The translations under genes were made by a program, and so were the position numbers. Below the pieces are notes generated by a model that did no database searches, was not told where the DNA came from, and saw nothing but the letters and a program-made list of their open reading frames with translations. From Corallococcus silvisoli (lineage in GTDB: Bacteria; Myxococcota; Myxococcia; Myxococcales; Myxococcaceae), in the NCBI RefSeq assembly GCF_009909145.1, contig NZ_JAAAPJ010000009.1, positions 310,001 through 374,000 on the forward strand: DNA of 64,000 bases. The letters are read 5' to 3'. Below, piece after piece: positions 50,424-58,926 of the stretch. Numbering within the stretch: position 1 is the stretch's first letter; every line of letters begins with the position of its first letter.

Positions 50424-51418
50424 GCAGCGCGTCCCTTCACCTGCTGCGCGATTCCCTCCGCGAGCCGGTGCGCCCAGCTCATCAGCTCCGCGCCCGCGGC
50501 GTCGTTCGCGAAGGGCCCCAGCTTGTCCAGCGCCGCTTCAATCTCGATGTTCATCTTGTCCATGGACGCCTCCACCGCGCCGGTGGCCTCGATGGCGGCG
50601 CCAATCTCACGCGTGCGCTCCGGGGTGATGACGGAGAACGCCCACGCGTCCTTGAGCTTGCGGCGCAGGGACTCATCCCGCGACACCGCCAGCAGGATGG
50701 GCAGCGACGGCGTGCGCGAGTGCACGTCCGCGTACCGGGGCTTGCCCTCGTCCGTGCCCAGGATGTCGCGGATGTCGTCGGCGATCTGGAACGCCACGCC
50801 CAGGTGGCGGCCGAACGCGTCGAAGCGCGCCATCGCCTCCGGCTGGTTCGCCAGCGTCGCCGCGGCCTTGCCGCACCAGCCGAACAGCGACCCCGTCTTG
50901 CCCTCGGCGATGTAGCGCAGCCGCGTGAGCGGCAGGTTCATGTCGCCCCGCGCCTCCACCTCCGCGATGGCCGCGCGGGTCATCTCCGTGACGATGGCCA
51001 GCCCGCTCTGCACCAGGCGCGCGTCCAGCATGGACAGCCGCGAGAGCGCCGTGGACAGGATGAGGTCGCCGCTCATCACCGCGACGATGTTGCCCCAGCG
51101 CGCGTTCACCGTCGGGCGGCCGCGGCGGAACATGCCCGCGTCCACCACGTCGTCGTGCAGGAGGCTGGCCGAGTGGATCATCTCCGCCGCCACGCCCACG
51201 TCCACCAACGGCGCCGCGGACACGCCCACCACGCTGCCGAACAGCCGGACGAGCATGGGTCGCGCCCGCTTGCCCCCGGTGCCCAGGCACAGGTGGCGGG
51301 CCGCGTCCATCAGCGTGTCCCCCTTGACGTCCGGTCCGACGTCGCCGTCCGCGAGCAGGTCGGTCAGACGCTGCTCCACCTGCCCCAGAAACTCCGTCAG
51401 CTCGTGAGCGACATCCAT
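50420..51418 (-). CDS. Polyprenyl diphosphate synthase
   Basis: A protein of 332 aa from ATG 51418, preceded by GGAAGGAG. The two Asp-rich motifs are SLLHDDVVD and QIADDIRDILG, with LGTGGKRARPML upstream and FGRHLGVAFQIADD downstream. This fits trans-polyprenyl synthases that elongate isopentenyl diphosphate on allylic primers, such as the octaprenyl (quinone side chain) or geranylgeranyl type. Chain length is not predictable here. It is the first gene of an operon with a GbsR/MarR regulator. Confidence 0.92.
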   Translation of the reverse strand: MDVAHELTEFLGQVEQRLTDLLADGDVGPDVKGDTLMDAARHLCLGTGGKRARPMLVRLFGSVVGVSAAPLVDVGVAAEMIHSASLLHDDVVDAGMFRRGRPTVNARWGNIVAVMSGDLILSTALSRLSMLDARLVQSGLAIVTEMTRAAIAEVEARGDMNLPLTRLRYIAEGKTGSLFGWCGKAAATLANQPEAMARFDAFGRHLGVAFQIADDIRDILGTDEGKPRYADVHSRTPSLPILLAVSRDESLRRKLKDAWAFSVITPERTREIGAAIEATGAVEASMDKMNIEIEAALDKLGPFANDAAGAELMSWAHRLAEGIAQQVKGRAA

Positions 51419-51440
51419 GTGCGCGGTCTCCTTCCGGGTC

Positions 51441-51468
51441 GTTCATATAGTTCAAGACCGCGTGAACT
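51441..51468. promoter_or_regulatory. Operator-like inverted repeat upstream of the polyprenyl synthase
   Basis: AGTTCA (51449-51454) and TGAACT (51463-51468) face each other across 8 bases, with an extra GTTCA at 51441-51445. It lies 23 bp or more upstream of ATG 51418 (minus strand) and is a plausible GbsR/MarR site. Confidence 0.45.
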
Positions 51469-51635
51469 GCACCTGAATCCCTCCTGCTCCCCAAGCGGGC
51501 GGGCCGGGGGCTGAAAGCCGGAAACAGGGCCGGCTGGTGCCCGGCCGGGCCTGGGGGCCACCCGGGGGGGCGGATTGAGAGGGACGGGGAGGCCATGCGA
51601 CATCCCTGGGGCCTTCCCTGCCGCAAGGGCCTTGA

Positions 51636-53129
51636 GTGTCCCCCGCCGCCTTCCGCCGCCGCATCGTCCAGGGCTTCGCGTCCCTCGCCACGGGCGTTCC
51701 CCTCTTCCGCCCCGGCGCCTCGCTGCCCGGCGCCTCGGCGCCGCTCCTGGGGGCGCCCCCCCCGCCGGATGGACGGCGGGGCCCGCCGGTCCACCGGCGC
51801 CTCCGCGCGTCGCTGCACATGTCCATCGTGGAGGGGATGTTCGCGGAGGTGTTCACCGCGTGCGCGGGCGCCACGGTCCTCACGGCGTGGGCCATCGCGC
51901 TGAAGCTGGGGCCGTTCCTGGTGGGGGTGATGACGGCGCTGCCCTTCTTCGCCCAGTTCGTGCAGTTCCCCGCCGCGTGGCTCACCCTGTGCTTCGGCCA
52001 CCGGCGGGTGGCGCTCAGCGCGGTGTGCCTGTCCCGGCTCGTGATGCTGCCGCTGGCGGTGCTGCCGTGGCTGAAGCTGTCCCTCACGGGGCAGCAGCAC
52101 CTGCTGCTCGCCGTGGCGGGGGCGTCCGCGCTGCTGGCCGTGGTGGGCAACAACGCCTGGGTGGCGTGGATGGGGGAGCTGGTGCCACGCGCCGTGCGGG
52201 GCCGCTTCTTCGGCAAGCGCACCGCGCTCACCACCGTGATGGGCACCGGCGCTTCGCTCGCCGCGGGCCTGCTCCTGGACCGGCTGAAGGTCCTGGACGG
52301 CGTGGGCGTGGCCCTGCCGCTCCTGGCCCTGGGCGCCTGCATCATGGGCGTCGTCACCACGCTGATGATGGCCGCGCAGCATGATCCCGCGCCGGTGGAC
52401 AGCGCCCCCAGGCTGGAGCTCAAGGCGGCGCTCCTGCCCTGGAAGGACGACGGCGCGCGACGGGTGCTGGTGTACCAGCTGGCGTGGAACGCGGCGGTGG
52501 GCGTGTCCGCGCCGTTCTTCGCGCTGCACAGCCTGCAGAACCTCAAGATGACCTTCGTCATCATGGCGCTGCACGCGGCGGCGGTGGCGGGGGTGCGCGT
52601 CCTCACCGCGTCCATGTGGGGCCGCGCCATTGATCGCATGGGCGCACAGCCGGTGCTGCTGGGCTGCTCGCTGGGCATCAGCGTCATCCCCATGCTGTGG
52701 CTCCTGCCGACGGCGGGGACGCTGTGGCCGTTGCTGTTCGACGTGCTCCTGGCGGGCTCGCTGTGGAGCGGCCACGGCCTGGCCATCTTCGCGCTGCCCC
52801 TCTCGGTGGCGCCGCGCCGGGGCCGGCCCTTCTACCTGGCGGCGTTCGCCACCGCGGGCGGGCTGGCCTACGCGGCGGCGGCGGCCGTGGGCGGCGCGCT
52901 GGCGGCGTGCATCCCTCAGCAGTTCATGCTGGGGGGCCGCCTGTGGGCGAACCTCCACGTCCTCTTCGTCGTGTCGTCGGTGGCCCGGCTGGGCGCGGCC
53001 TTCCTCGCGGCCCGGGTGAACGAACCCGGCGCCGCCACCGCGCGCACCGTGGGCCAGGTGCTGGAAAGGCTGCTGCCCCGGCTTCGCCCCAGGCTCGAAG
53101 CGGAGCGCGAACCCTCACCGCGCTCCTGA
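51636..53129 (+). CDS. MFS-type membrane transporter
   Basis: A protein of 497 aa from GTG 51636. The first 60 residues are a Pro/Arg-rich cytoplasmic extension. About twelve hydrophobic segments follow (VFTACAGATVLTAWAIALKLGPFLVGV; LLLAVAGASALLAVVGNNAWVAWMGELVPRAVRGRFFGKR; VLLGCSLGISVIPMLWLLP). The G-R-x-x-G-x-R loop RGRFFGKRTALTT resembles the MFS loop 2/3 signature. Substrate unknown. The real start may be ATG 51820 if the extension is not translated. It diverges from the polyprenyl synthase. Confidence 0.82.
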   Translation: MSPAAFRRRIVQGFASLATGVPLFRPGASLPGASAPLLGAPPPPDGRRGPPVHRRLRASLHMSIVEGMFAEVFTACAGATVLTAWAIALKLGPFLVGVMTALPFFAQFVQFPAAWLTLCFGHRRVALSAVCLSRLVMLPLAVLPWLKLSLTGQQHLLLAVAGASALLAVVGNNAWVAWMGELVPRAVRGRFFGKRTALTTVMGTGASLAAGLLLDRLKVLDGVGVALPLLALGACIMGVVTTLMMAAQHDPAPVDSAPRLELKAALLPWKDDGARRVLVYQLAWNAAVGVSAPFFALHSLQNLKMTFVIMALHAAAVAGVRVLTASMWGRAIDRMGAQPVLLGCSLGISVIPMLWLLPTAGTLWPLLFDVLLAGSLWSGHGLAIFALPLSVAPRRGRPFYLAAFATAGGLAYAAAAAVGGALAACIPQQFMLGGRLWANLHVLFVVSSVARLGAAFLAARVNEPGAATARTVGQVLERLLPRLRPRLEAEREPSPRS

Positions 53130-53171
53130 AGGCCCCAGGGGCGCCAGGGCTTCGTCCAGACGCCGGACGCC

Positions 53172-54704
53172 TTACAGCCGGTAGTCCCGCACCATCGCCG
53201 CCACGCGCTCGGAGAGGAGCTTGAGCGACACGGCGGACTCACTGGTGGTGGAGATGCGCTTCACCGTGTCCCCCATCACCGCGTTGAGCTCGTTCACGGC
53301 GGTGAAGATCTGCTCGATGCCCGTGGCCTGCTGGTTGACCGTCTGGGAGATCTGCCGGGCGGACACCACGCTGTCGCGCACGATGGAGGACAGCTGGCGC
53401 AGCGTGTCCCCGGACGTGCGCACCTGCGCCAGACCGGACTCCATGCGCTGCGTGCCCGCGGCGGTGATCTCCACCGTGGCGAAGATGGCGGTGCTGATGT
53501 CCGCCAGGATGCTGCGCACCTGGTTCGTCGCCCGGATGGACTGGTCCGCCAGCCCGCGAATCTCCCGGGCCACCACCGCGAAGCCCTTGCCGTGCTCACC
53601 GGAGCGCGCCGCCTCGATGGCCGCGTTCACCGCGAGCAGGTGGGACTGGTCCGCCAGGTCCTTCACCGTCTCGGTGATGCCGGAGATCTGCTCGGTGCGC
53701 TCGCCCAGCGCCATGATGCGCTCGGCGATCTGCTCCACCTGCGCGCGCAGATCCACCAGCCCTTCGATGCTGTCCGTGATGGCGGCCTCGCCCGTCTTGC
53801 CCAGCGCCTCCGCGCGCTCGGCCACGTCGATGACGGCCTCCGCGGCGCGCGACGCCACCACCGACGTCTGGCGGATCTCCTGCGCCGTCACCTGCGTCTC
53901 CTGCAGCGCGGCGGCGTGGCGCGACACCATCTCGTTCTGCCGGCCCGCGGAGTCGTTCAGGTGGTCCACCGAGCCCCGGAGCAGATCCGAGGAGCCCTGC
54001 AGCTGCTGGAGCAGGTCCTTCACCTTCGTCACCATCAGGGAGAAGGCGCTCGCCAGCTGCCCCACCTCGTCCGTGGAGTCCACGCGGACCGTCTCACGCA
54101 GGTCGCCGTGCTCCGCGATGCGCTGGGCCGCCTCGGTGAGCTTCACCAGCGGCGCCGCCACCCGGCGCGCCAGCACCATCCCCACCACCACGAAGAGCGC
54201 GAGCGCCAGCAGCAGCACCACGCTCACCCCGGTGGTGATGGTCTGCACCTGCTCGCGAGACGCCGTGCGGTTGAAGCCCACGTGCACGCTGCCCGCCCCG
54301 TTCGCGAAGCGCGAACTCAAGTCCAGCAGCTCCGCGTCCCGCACGTAGAACGTCGCCTCGCCCTGCGCGCGGCCCAGGCGATCCCTCAGCTCCCGCATCG
54401 CGGGGCCGTACTCGCCGGAGATGGCGCGAAGCTGCCCCATGCCGTCGAAGACCGCCAGGTAGGCGACGTGGTGGTGACGGACCACCTGGTCCAGCACCGC
54501 CTGGAGCGACTCCGTCTGCCCTCCCGGCATCGCCGCGGGCAGCGTGGCCGCCAGCGCCACGGGCAGCGCGCCGCCCACGTCACGCCCCTGCGCCTCGAAG
54601 GCGGAGGTGACGCGCGGGATGAGATAGCCGAAGAAGAGGGCCGTGAAGAACAGCGCCACCAGCAGCGGCGCCAACGTGAGCTTCTGTGACAGGGAGAGTC
54701 GCAT
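53172..54704 (-). CDS. Methyl-accepting chemotaxis protein
   Basis: A protein of 510 aa from ATG 54704. Two membrane helices (LTLAPLLVALFFTALFFGYLI; VVLLLALALFVVVGMVLARRV) flank an extracytoplasmic sensor of about 150 residues. A HAMP domain follows, then a long coiled-coil signalling region with the conserved hairpin tip ISGITETVKDLADQSHLLAVNAAIEAARSGEHGKGFAVVAREIRGLADQS. It should control a CheA kinase. Ligand unknown. No chemotaxis genes are adjacent. Confidence 0.94.
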   Translation of the reverse strand: MRLSLSQKLTLAPLLVALFFTALFFGYLIPRVTSAFEAQGRDVGGALPVALAATLPAAMPGGQTESLQAVLDQVVRHHHVAYLAVFDGMGQLRAISGEYGPAMRELRDRLGRAQGEATFYVRDAELLDLSSRFANGAGSVHVGFNRTASREQVQTITTGVSVVLLLALALFVVVGMVLARRVAAPLVKLTEAAQRIAEHGDLRETVRVDSTDEVGQLASAFSLMVTKVKDLLQQLQGSSDLLRGSVDHLNDSAGRQNEMVSRHAAALQETQVTAQEIRQTSVVASRAAEAVIDVAERAEALGKTGEAAITDSIEGLVDLRAQVEQIAERIMALGERTEQISGITETVKDLADQSHLLAVNAAIEAARSGEHGKGFAVVAREIRGLADQSIRATNQVRSILADISTAIFATVEITAAGTQRMESGLAQVRTSGDTLRQLSSIVRDSVVSARQISQTVNQQATGIEQIFTAVNELNAVMGDTVKRISTTSESAVSLKLLSERVAAMVRDYRL

Positions 54705-54891
54705 CCGGGAGCGGCGCCAATTCCAGAGGAAGTCTGGGAAACGTAGCCCCCCTGGACCATCCAGTGAGGTGCCACATTGTGGACACTCCGGAGGAGCCCG
54801 CGCAATGGCTCCGCGCATCCCCCCGTGTGAAAGTCAGACACCGCGCCCTGGGTAATCCCGACCCCGGGGCGCGGGCGCCATTGCTTCTGCT

Positions 54892-56076
54892 TCAGCCCGC
54901 CTGCCGCTTGGCGGGAGCGCTCTCGTCCCACTTCTCCATCAGCACGTTGGATGGGAGCGTTTCGTCCAGCAGCTTGTGCGCGGCCTCCGCGCCGGTGACG
55001 GGCAGCCCCTTGCGCTCCAGCAGGCCCAGCTGCACGAGCACGGACGCCTGATCCCAATAGATGTGCTCGTGGTAGAGCTTGTCGCCGCGGAAGTTCACCA
55101 CCGCGACGAAGGCCGCCTCCACGTACTTGCCGGTGGGCGGGATGCCCGGGAGCATCCAGTCCATCTCGATGTCGTGGGTGAAGCTGAAGATGAACTCATC
55201 CACGACGCGGTCCGCGCCCACCGTGCGGGACAGGAGCGTCATCTTCGTGTCCTTGGGATTGGCGTGCACGAAGTGGTTCTCATAGAAGCGGTGCAGGTAC
55301 TCCGCGCCCACGCCGCCCGTCATCACCGGGACGCTGTTGACGTATGGATGGGCGACCATGGTCTTCATGGTCGCGTCGGCGTCCCGGATGGCGAACTCCA
55401 GCTCCGTGTGCCGGTCCCAGAGCGCCGCCAGGTCGTAGCGCGGCCCCATCACCCGCTTGAGCAGCGCGAGGGTGCGCGTGTGCGCCGTCATCTGCGAGGG
55501 CCGGTGGTAGGCCGGCGAACCCTCGCGGAAGAACCCATGGCGGACGCCCGGATACATGTACAGCTCCACATCCGCGTGGAGGTGCTGCTTCACGCGCGCC
55601 ACCGCGGACGGGGGCACGAAGCCATCCCACTCCGCGAAGTTGAGCGCGATGGGCGCCGCGTCCTCCCCGGCCTGCGCCAGCACGTCCTCCATCCCCGGCG
55701 CGCAGTAGGCCACCGCGCAATCGACGTGACCGTGCGCCGCCAGCTGCGCGGCCAGCGTGCCGCCCAGACCGAAGCCCAGCGCCCCCACCTGCTTGTGCCC
55801 CTTGAGCCCGACCACCTCCGGAAGCGCCCGCGCCCAGGCCACCACCGGCTTCAGGTCCACCTCCTCCGGCTCCCCCCGCGACGCGAGGTCCGGCACCACC
55901 ACCACGTAGCCCTCCTCACTGAAGCGCTCGGCCATCAGCTTCAGGTGAGCGTTGCCCTCGAAGGCTTCCACCATCAACAGCAGCAGGCCTGGACCACTGC
56001 CTGACGCTGGACGGCGGATCCACGCCCTCATCGGGTCGCTCCCATCCACGGGAATCCACGTCGAGCTGTCGTTCAT
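54892..56076 (-). CDS. Dienelactone-hydrolase-like protein without nucleophile, fused to a SnoaL-like domain
   Basis: A protein of 394 aa. The first 220 residues follow dienelactone hydrolase: GLLLLMVEAFEGN, VVVVPDLASRG, ALNFAEWDGFVPPS, YPGVRHGFF. The elbow that should read GFCxGG is GALGFGLGG, so Gly103 replaces the catalytic Cys, while Asp and His regions remain. Residues about 235-385 (LWDRHTELEFAIRDADATMKTMVAHPYVNSVPVMTGGVG) form a SnoaL/NTF2-like domain. A similar two-domain layout is known in proteins annotated as carboxymethylenebutenolidases. The natural role may be ligand binding rather than hydrolysis. Confidence 0.85.
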   Translation of the reverse strand: MNDSSTWIPVDGSDPMRAWIRRPASGSGPGLLLLMVEAFEGNAHLKLMAERFSEEGYVVVVPDLASRGEPEEVDLKPVVAWARALPEVVGLKGHKQVGALGFGLGGTLAAQLAAHGHVDCAVAYCAPGMEDVLAQAGEDAAPIALNFAEWDGFVPPSAVARVKQHLHADVELYMYPGVRHGFFREGSPAYHRPSQMTAHTRTLALLKRVMGPRYDLAALWDRHTELEFAIRDADATMKTMVAHPYVNSVPVMTGGVGAEYLHRFYENHFVHANPKDTKMTLLSRTVGADRVVDEFIFSFTHDIEMDWMLPGIPPTGKYVEAAFVAVVNFRGDKLYHEHIYWDQASVLVQLGLLERKGLPVTGAEAAHKLLDETLPSNVLMEKWDESAPAKRQAG

Positions 56077-56144
56077 TGTCGCGCACCCTCCCCATAGCGG
56101 ACACTATTTGAGTCCGGACGGATCGCCTCCCGGACGTCTGGCAT

Positions 56145-56256
56145 TGTAGCAAATCGTCCACACGTATGCCTCATCTAATGAGACGTTTTGATACAGGTGG
56201 ATAGTTGTATGGCTTTAACTGAAGGAATCAGCCAGCACTGCAACGATTTGCCTACA
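56145..56256. repeat. Terminal-inverted-repeat-bounded A+T-rich element
   Basis: TGTAG-CAAATCGT (56145-56157) faces ACGATTTGCCTACA (56243-56256): 13 paired bases with one bulge, enclosing 85 bp of A+T-rich DNA. A small palindrome CTCAT-CTA-ATGAG sits inside at 56170-56182. It could be a MITE-like remnant or a structured leader/terminator between the two minus-strand genes. Confidence 0.55.
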
Positions 56257-56277
56257 TGACGCGACAGCCCTCTTGTT

Positions 56278-57546
56278 TCAGGCCGTCAGGGGCGCGGTGG
56301 CGCGCGAGCGCACCTCTCCCAGCGCCTGACGCGGCAGGCAAAGGAAGAAGCAGGTGCCCGTCTCTGGGGTGGACTCCACCCGGAGGGTCCCTCCGTGGGC
56401 CGTCACGATGCTGTGCGCGATGTAGAGGCCCAGGCCCAGGCTCTCGCGGCGGCCCGGGCCGTCCCCGTGGCGGAAGGGCTGGAAGAGCGCGGGCAGCAGC
56501 CGCGCGGGGATGGGGGCCCCGGCGTTGTGGATCTCCACATGGACGGTGTCCACGCCCTGCTCGGAGGTGCGCAGGCGCACGGGCGTGTCCCCGGGGCTGT
56601 ACTTGAGCGCGTTGTCCAGGAGGTTGGCCAGCACCTGCGCCAGCCGGTCCAGGTCCCACACGCCCGGGAGGCTGTCGTGGGCGAACTCGCAGAGGATGGA
56701 GCGCTCCGGGCGCGCCGCGCGCAGCTCGTCCGTCACCTTGCGGCACAGCTCGTTGAGGTCGCCCGCGCCCGGCACCACCGGGATGCCTCCGCCCAGGCGG
56801 GCGCGGGTGAAGTCCAGCAGCTGATCCACGATGCGGTGGATGCGCTCGCCGCCCCTCGCCACGCGCTCGAACGCCTTGCGCTGTCCGTCCGGCAGCGACT
56901 CGCGCGACAGCTGGGTGGTCGCCGTGGTGAGGATGGCCGCCAGCGGGGTGCGGATGTCGTGCCCCACGATTCCCACCAGCTGCTGCTCCAGCTCCGCGGC
57001 GCGCATGAGCTCCTCCTCCATGCGGTGGCGCTCCGCCAGCTCCAGCGCCTGGGCCCGCAGCTTCTCACCGCGCAGGTACAGCTCCACGAACACCGACACC
57101 TTGGCGCGCAGGATGTCCGGGTCCACGGGCTTGAGCAGGTAGTCCACCGCGCCGGATTCGTAGCCCCGGGTGACGTAGGCCGCCTCGCGGCTGAGCGCGG
57201 TGATGAAGAGGATGGGCAGGTGCCTCGTGCGCTCGCGCGCGCGCACCAGCCGCGCCGTCTCCAGTCCGTCCAGCCCTGGCATCTGCACATCCATCAGCAC
57301 GCAGGCGTACTCGTCCAGCAGCAGCGCCTTGAGCGCTTCGTCCCCTGAGCGCGCCGACACCACCTGCTGGCCGAGCGGCTCCAGGATGGCCTCCAGGGCG
57401 AGCAGGTTCGCCGGCAGGTCATCCACCAGGAGGATGCGCGCTCGGGGCGCGTCCGGCGCGGCGGCGAGGCGGTGGTGGGAGGTCGCGTCGGAGATGGGCG
57501 TGAGCGCGGTCGTCTTGGGAGCGGAGGGCTGCAAGGCGGGAGTCAC
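56278..57546 (-). CDS. Receiver-histidine kinase hybrid
   Basis: A protein of 422 aa; GTG 57546 is the nearest good start but the true one is uncertain. The N-terminal receiver (about 35-150) has ILLVDDLPAN, phosphoacceptor VLMDVQMPGLDG and Lys in LLKPVDPD. The coiled linker leads to HisKA (QLVGIVGHDIRTPLAAIL) and HATPase (NLLDNALKYSPGD; LGLGLYIAHSIVTAHGG). It has no membrane segment. Such receiver-first kinases relay from another kinase. It diverges from an ornithine-cyclodeaminase-like gene across a perfect inverted repeat. Confidence 0.88.
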   Translation of the reverse strand: MTPALQPSAPKTTALTPISDATSHHRLAAAPDAPRARILLVDDLPANLLALEAILEPLGQQVVSARSGDEALKALLLDEYACVLMDVQMPGLDGLETARLVRARERTRHLPILFITALSREAAYVTRGYESGAVDYLLKPVDPDILRAKVSVFVELYLRGEKLRAQALELAERHRMEEELMRAAELEQQLVGIVGHDIRTPLAAILTTATTQLSRESLPDGQRKAFERVARGGERIHRIVDQLLDFTRARLGGGIPVVPGAGDLNELCRKVTDELRAARPERSILCEFAHDSLPGVWDLDRLAQVLANLLDNALKYSPGDTPVRLRTSEQGVDTVHVEIHNAGAPIPARLLPALFQPFRHGDGPGRRESLGLGLYIAHSIVTAHGGTLRVESTPETGTCFFLCLPRQALGEVRSRATAPLTA

Positions 57547-57684
57547 TCGGGCGTTGAGGTGGAGCGGCTCAAGGGGGGTGAGCCGGACTCCGAGGCTGCC
57601 CGGGCCCACCCGATGTCGAGCGCTGGCATGCAACACGGCCCCCGAGACACGTTGTTCCCTGCACCTGTATTCAAAAGACACAGC

Positions 57685-57729
57685 GTGACAGGAATTCAGG
57701 CTCAAAACGGGTCCGTTGCAATTCCTGTC
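57685..57729. promoter_or_regulatory. 11-bp inverted repeat in the divergent promoter region
   Basis: TGACAGGAATT (57685-57695) and AATTCCTGTCA (57719-57729) are a perfect inverted repeat with a 23-bp spacer, 22 bp upstream of ATG 57751 and between two divergent genes. It is operator-like, or a leader hairpin of the plus-strand transcript. Confidence 0.65.
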
Positions 57730-57750
57730 AGGAGCGTAGACTCCGCGCGC

Positions 57751-58854
57751 ATGACGCCCCCGGTTCCTCGCACGCTCCTCCTTGGTCCAGCCGAATTGCG
57801 CGCCCTCGTGGAGGGCGTGGGTCTGAACGTCTTGATGGATGAGCTCATCCAGGCGCTGACCCAGGCGCTCCGGGAGCTGGACGACTCCGTCCTCCAGGTG
57901 CCCCGGCGCGAGGGCTTCGCGTCGGCGAGCGAGTCGCGGCCGGTGGGGATGCTCGGCTGGATGCCCGCAGTGCGGCGCGGCGAGACGCTGACCTTGAAGG
58001 TGACAGGCTCCCTGCCCGCCAACCGGGTGGACGCGGGGCTGCCCACGGTCGTCGCGAGCCACAGCGTCTACGACGTGCGCACCGGCCACCTGCTGGCGGT
58101 GATGGACGGCGTGCTCGCCACGGCGCTGCGCACCGGGGCCGCGTCGGCGGTGGCCAGCCGCTGCCTTGCCTCGCCGGACAGCCGCGTGGTGGGGCTGGTG
58201 GGCTGCGGCGCGCAGGCCGTCTCGCAGTTGCACGCGCTCAGCCGCGTGTTCCGCCTGGAGCAGGTGTTGGTGCACGACGTGGATCCGGACGCGGCGCGCT
58301 CCTTCGTGCGGCGCGTGGCGTTCCTGGACCTGGACGTGCGTCCCACGCTGCTCCCGGACCTGGAGGCGCGCGCGGACATCCTCTGCACCGCGACCACCGT
58401 GGCGCCTGGCGCGGGGCCCGTCATCTCTGGCCACTCGCTCCAGGCGCACGCGCACGTGAACGCGGTGGGCGCGGATCAGCCGGGCAAGACGGAGCTGCCG
58501 CTGGCGCTCCTGCGCCGCAGCCTGGTGTGCCCGGACTTTCCCGCCCAGGCGCGCCTGGAGGGCGAGTGCCAGCAACTCCACCCGGATCAGATTGGCCCGG
58601 ACCTGGCCACCGTGGTGCAGCAGCCAGAGGAGTTCCTGGGCTGGCGCCAGCGCAACACGGTGTTCGACTCCACCGGCCACGCGCTGGAGGATCACGTGGT
58701 GACGCGCCTCCTGCTGGAGCACGCGCGGCGCATGCAGCTGGGCACCCTGGTGGCGCTGGAGGGGCTGGGCGGTGATCCGCTCGACCCCTACGGGTTGGTG
58801 CGCGGTGACGCGGGGGCCTGGATGGACACGCCCCGCCGCGCTACCGGCACCTGA
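57751..58854 (+). CDS. Ornithine cyclodeaminase / mu-crystallin family protein
   Basis: A protein of 367 aa from ATG 57751. The family fold shows PAVRRGETLTLKVTG (substrate Lys region), VVASHSVYDVRTGHLLAVMDGVLATALRTGAASAVASRCLA, and the NAD(P) Rossmann motif VVGLVGCGAQAVSQLHAL, then ILCTATTVAPGAGPVI and HVNAVGADQPGKTEL. Family members convert ornithine to proline, or reduce/oxidise imines; specificity is unknown. It starts just after the inverted repeat and is followed 72 bp later by the TPR lipoprotein gene. Confidence 0.9.
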   Translation: MTPPVPRTLLLGPAELRALVEGVGLNVLMDELIQALTQALRELDDSVLQVPRREGFASASESRPVGMLGWMPAVRRGETLTLKVTGSLPANRVDAGLPTVVASHSVYDVRTGHLLAVMDGVLATALRTGAASAVASRCLASPDSRVVGLVGCGAQAVSQLHALSRVFRLEQVLVHDVDPDAARSFVRRVAFLDLDVRPTLLPDLEARADILCTATTVAPGAGPVISGHSLQAHAHVNAVGADQPGKTELPLALLRRSLVCPDFPAQARLEGECQQLHPDQIGPDLATVVQQPEEFLGWRQRNTVFDSTGHALEDHVVTRLLLEHARRMQLGTLVALEGLGGDPLDPYGLVRGDAGAWMDTPRRATGT

Positions 58855-58926
58855 CGTTCACCGCGCGACACGCTGCCCCAACGGGTGACATCCAAGCGTG
58901 CAGGGCTTCCGTAAGGCTCTTCACGC

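Noticed and set aside
56141..56157. GGC...GC pattern resembling a sigma-54 promoter
   Set aside because: Spacing between the GG and GC elements is seven bases instead of ten.
57547..58722. Upstream extension of the receiver-kinase frame
   Set aside because: It is antisense to the ornithine-cyclodeaminase-like gene and shows no domain.
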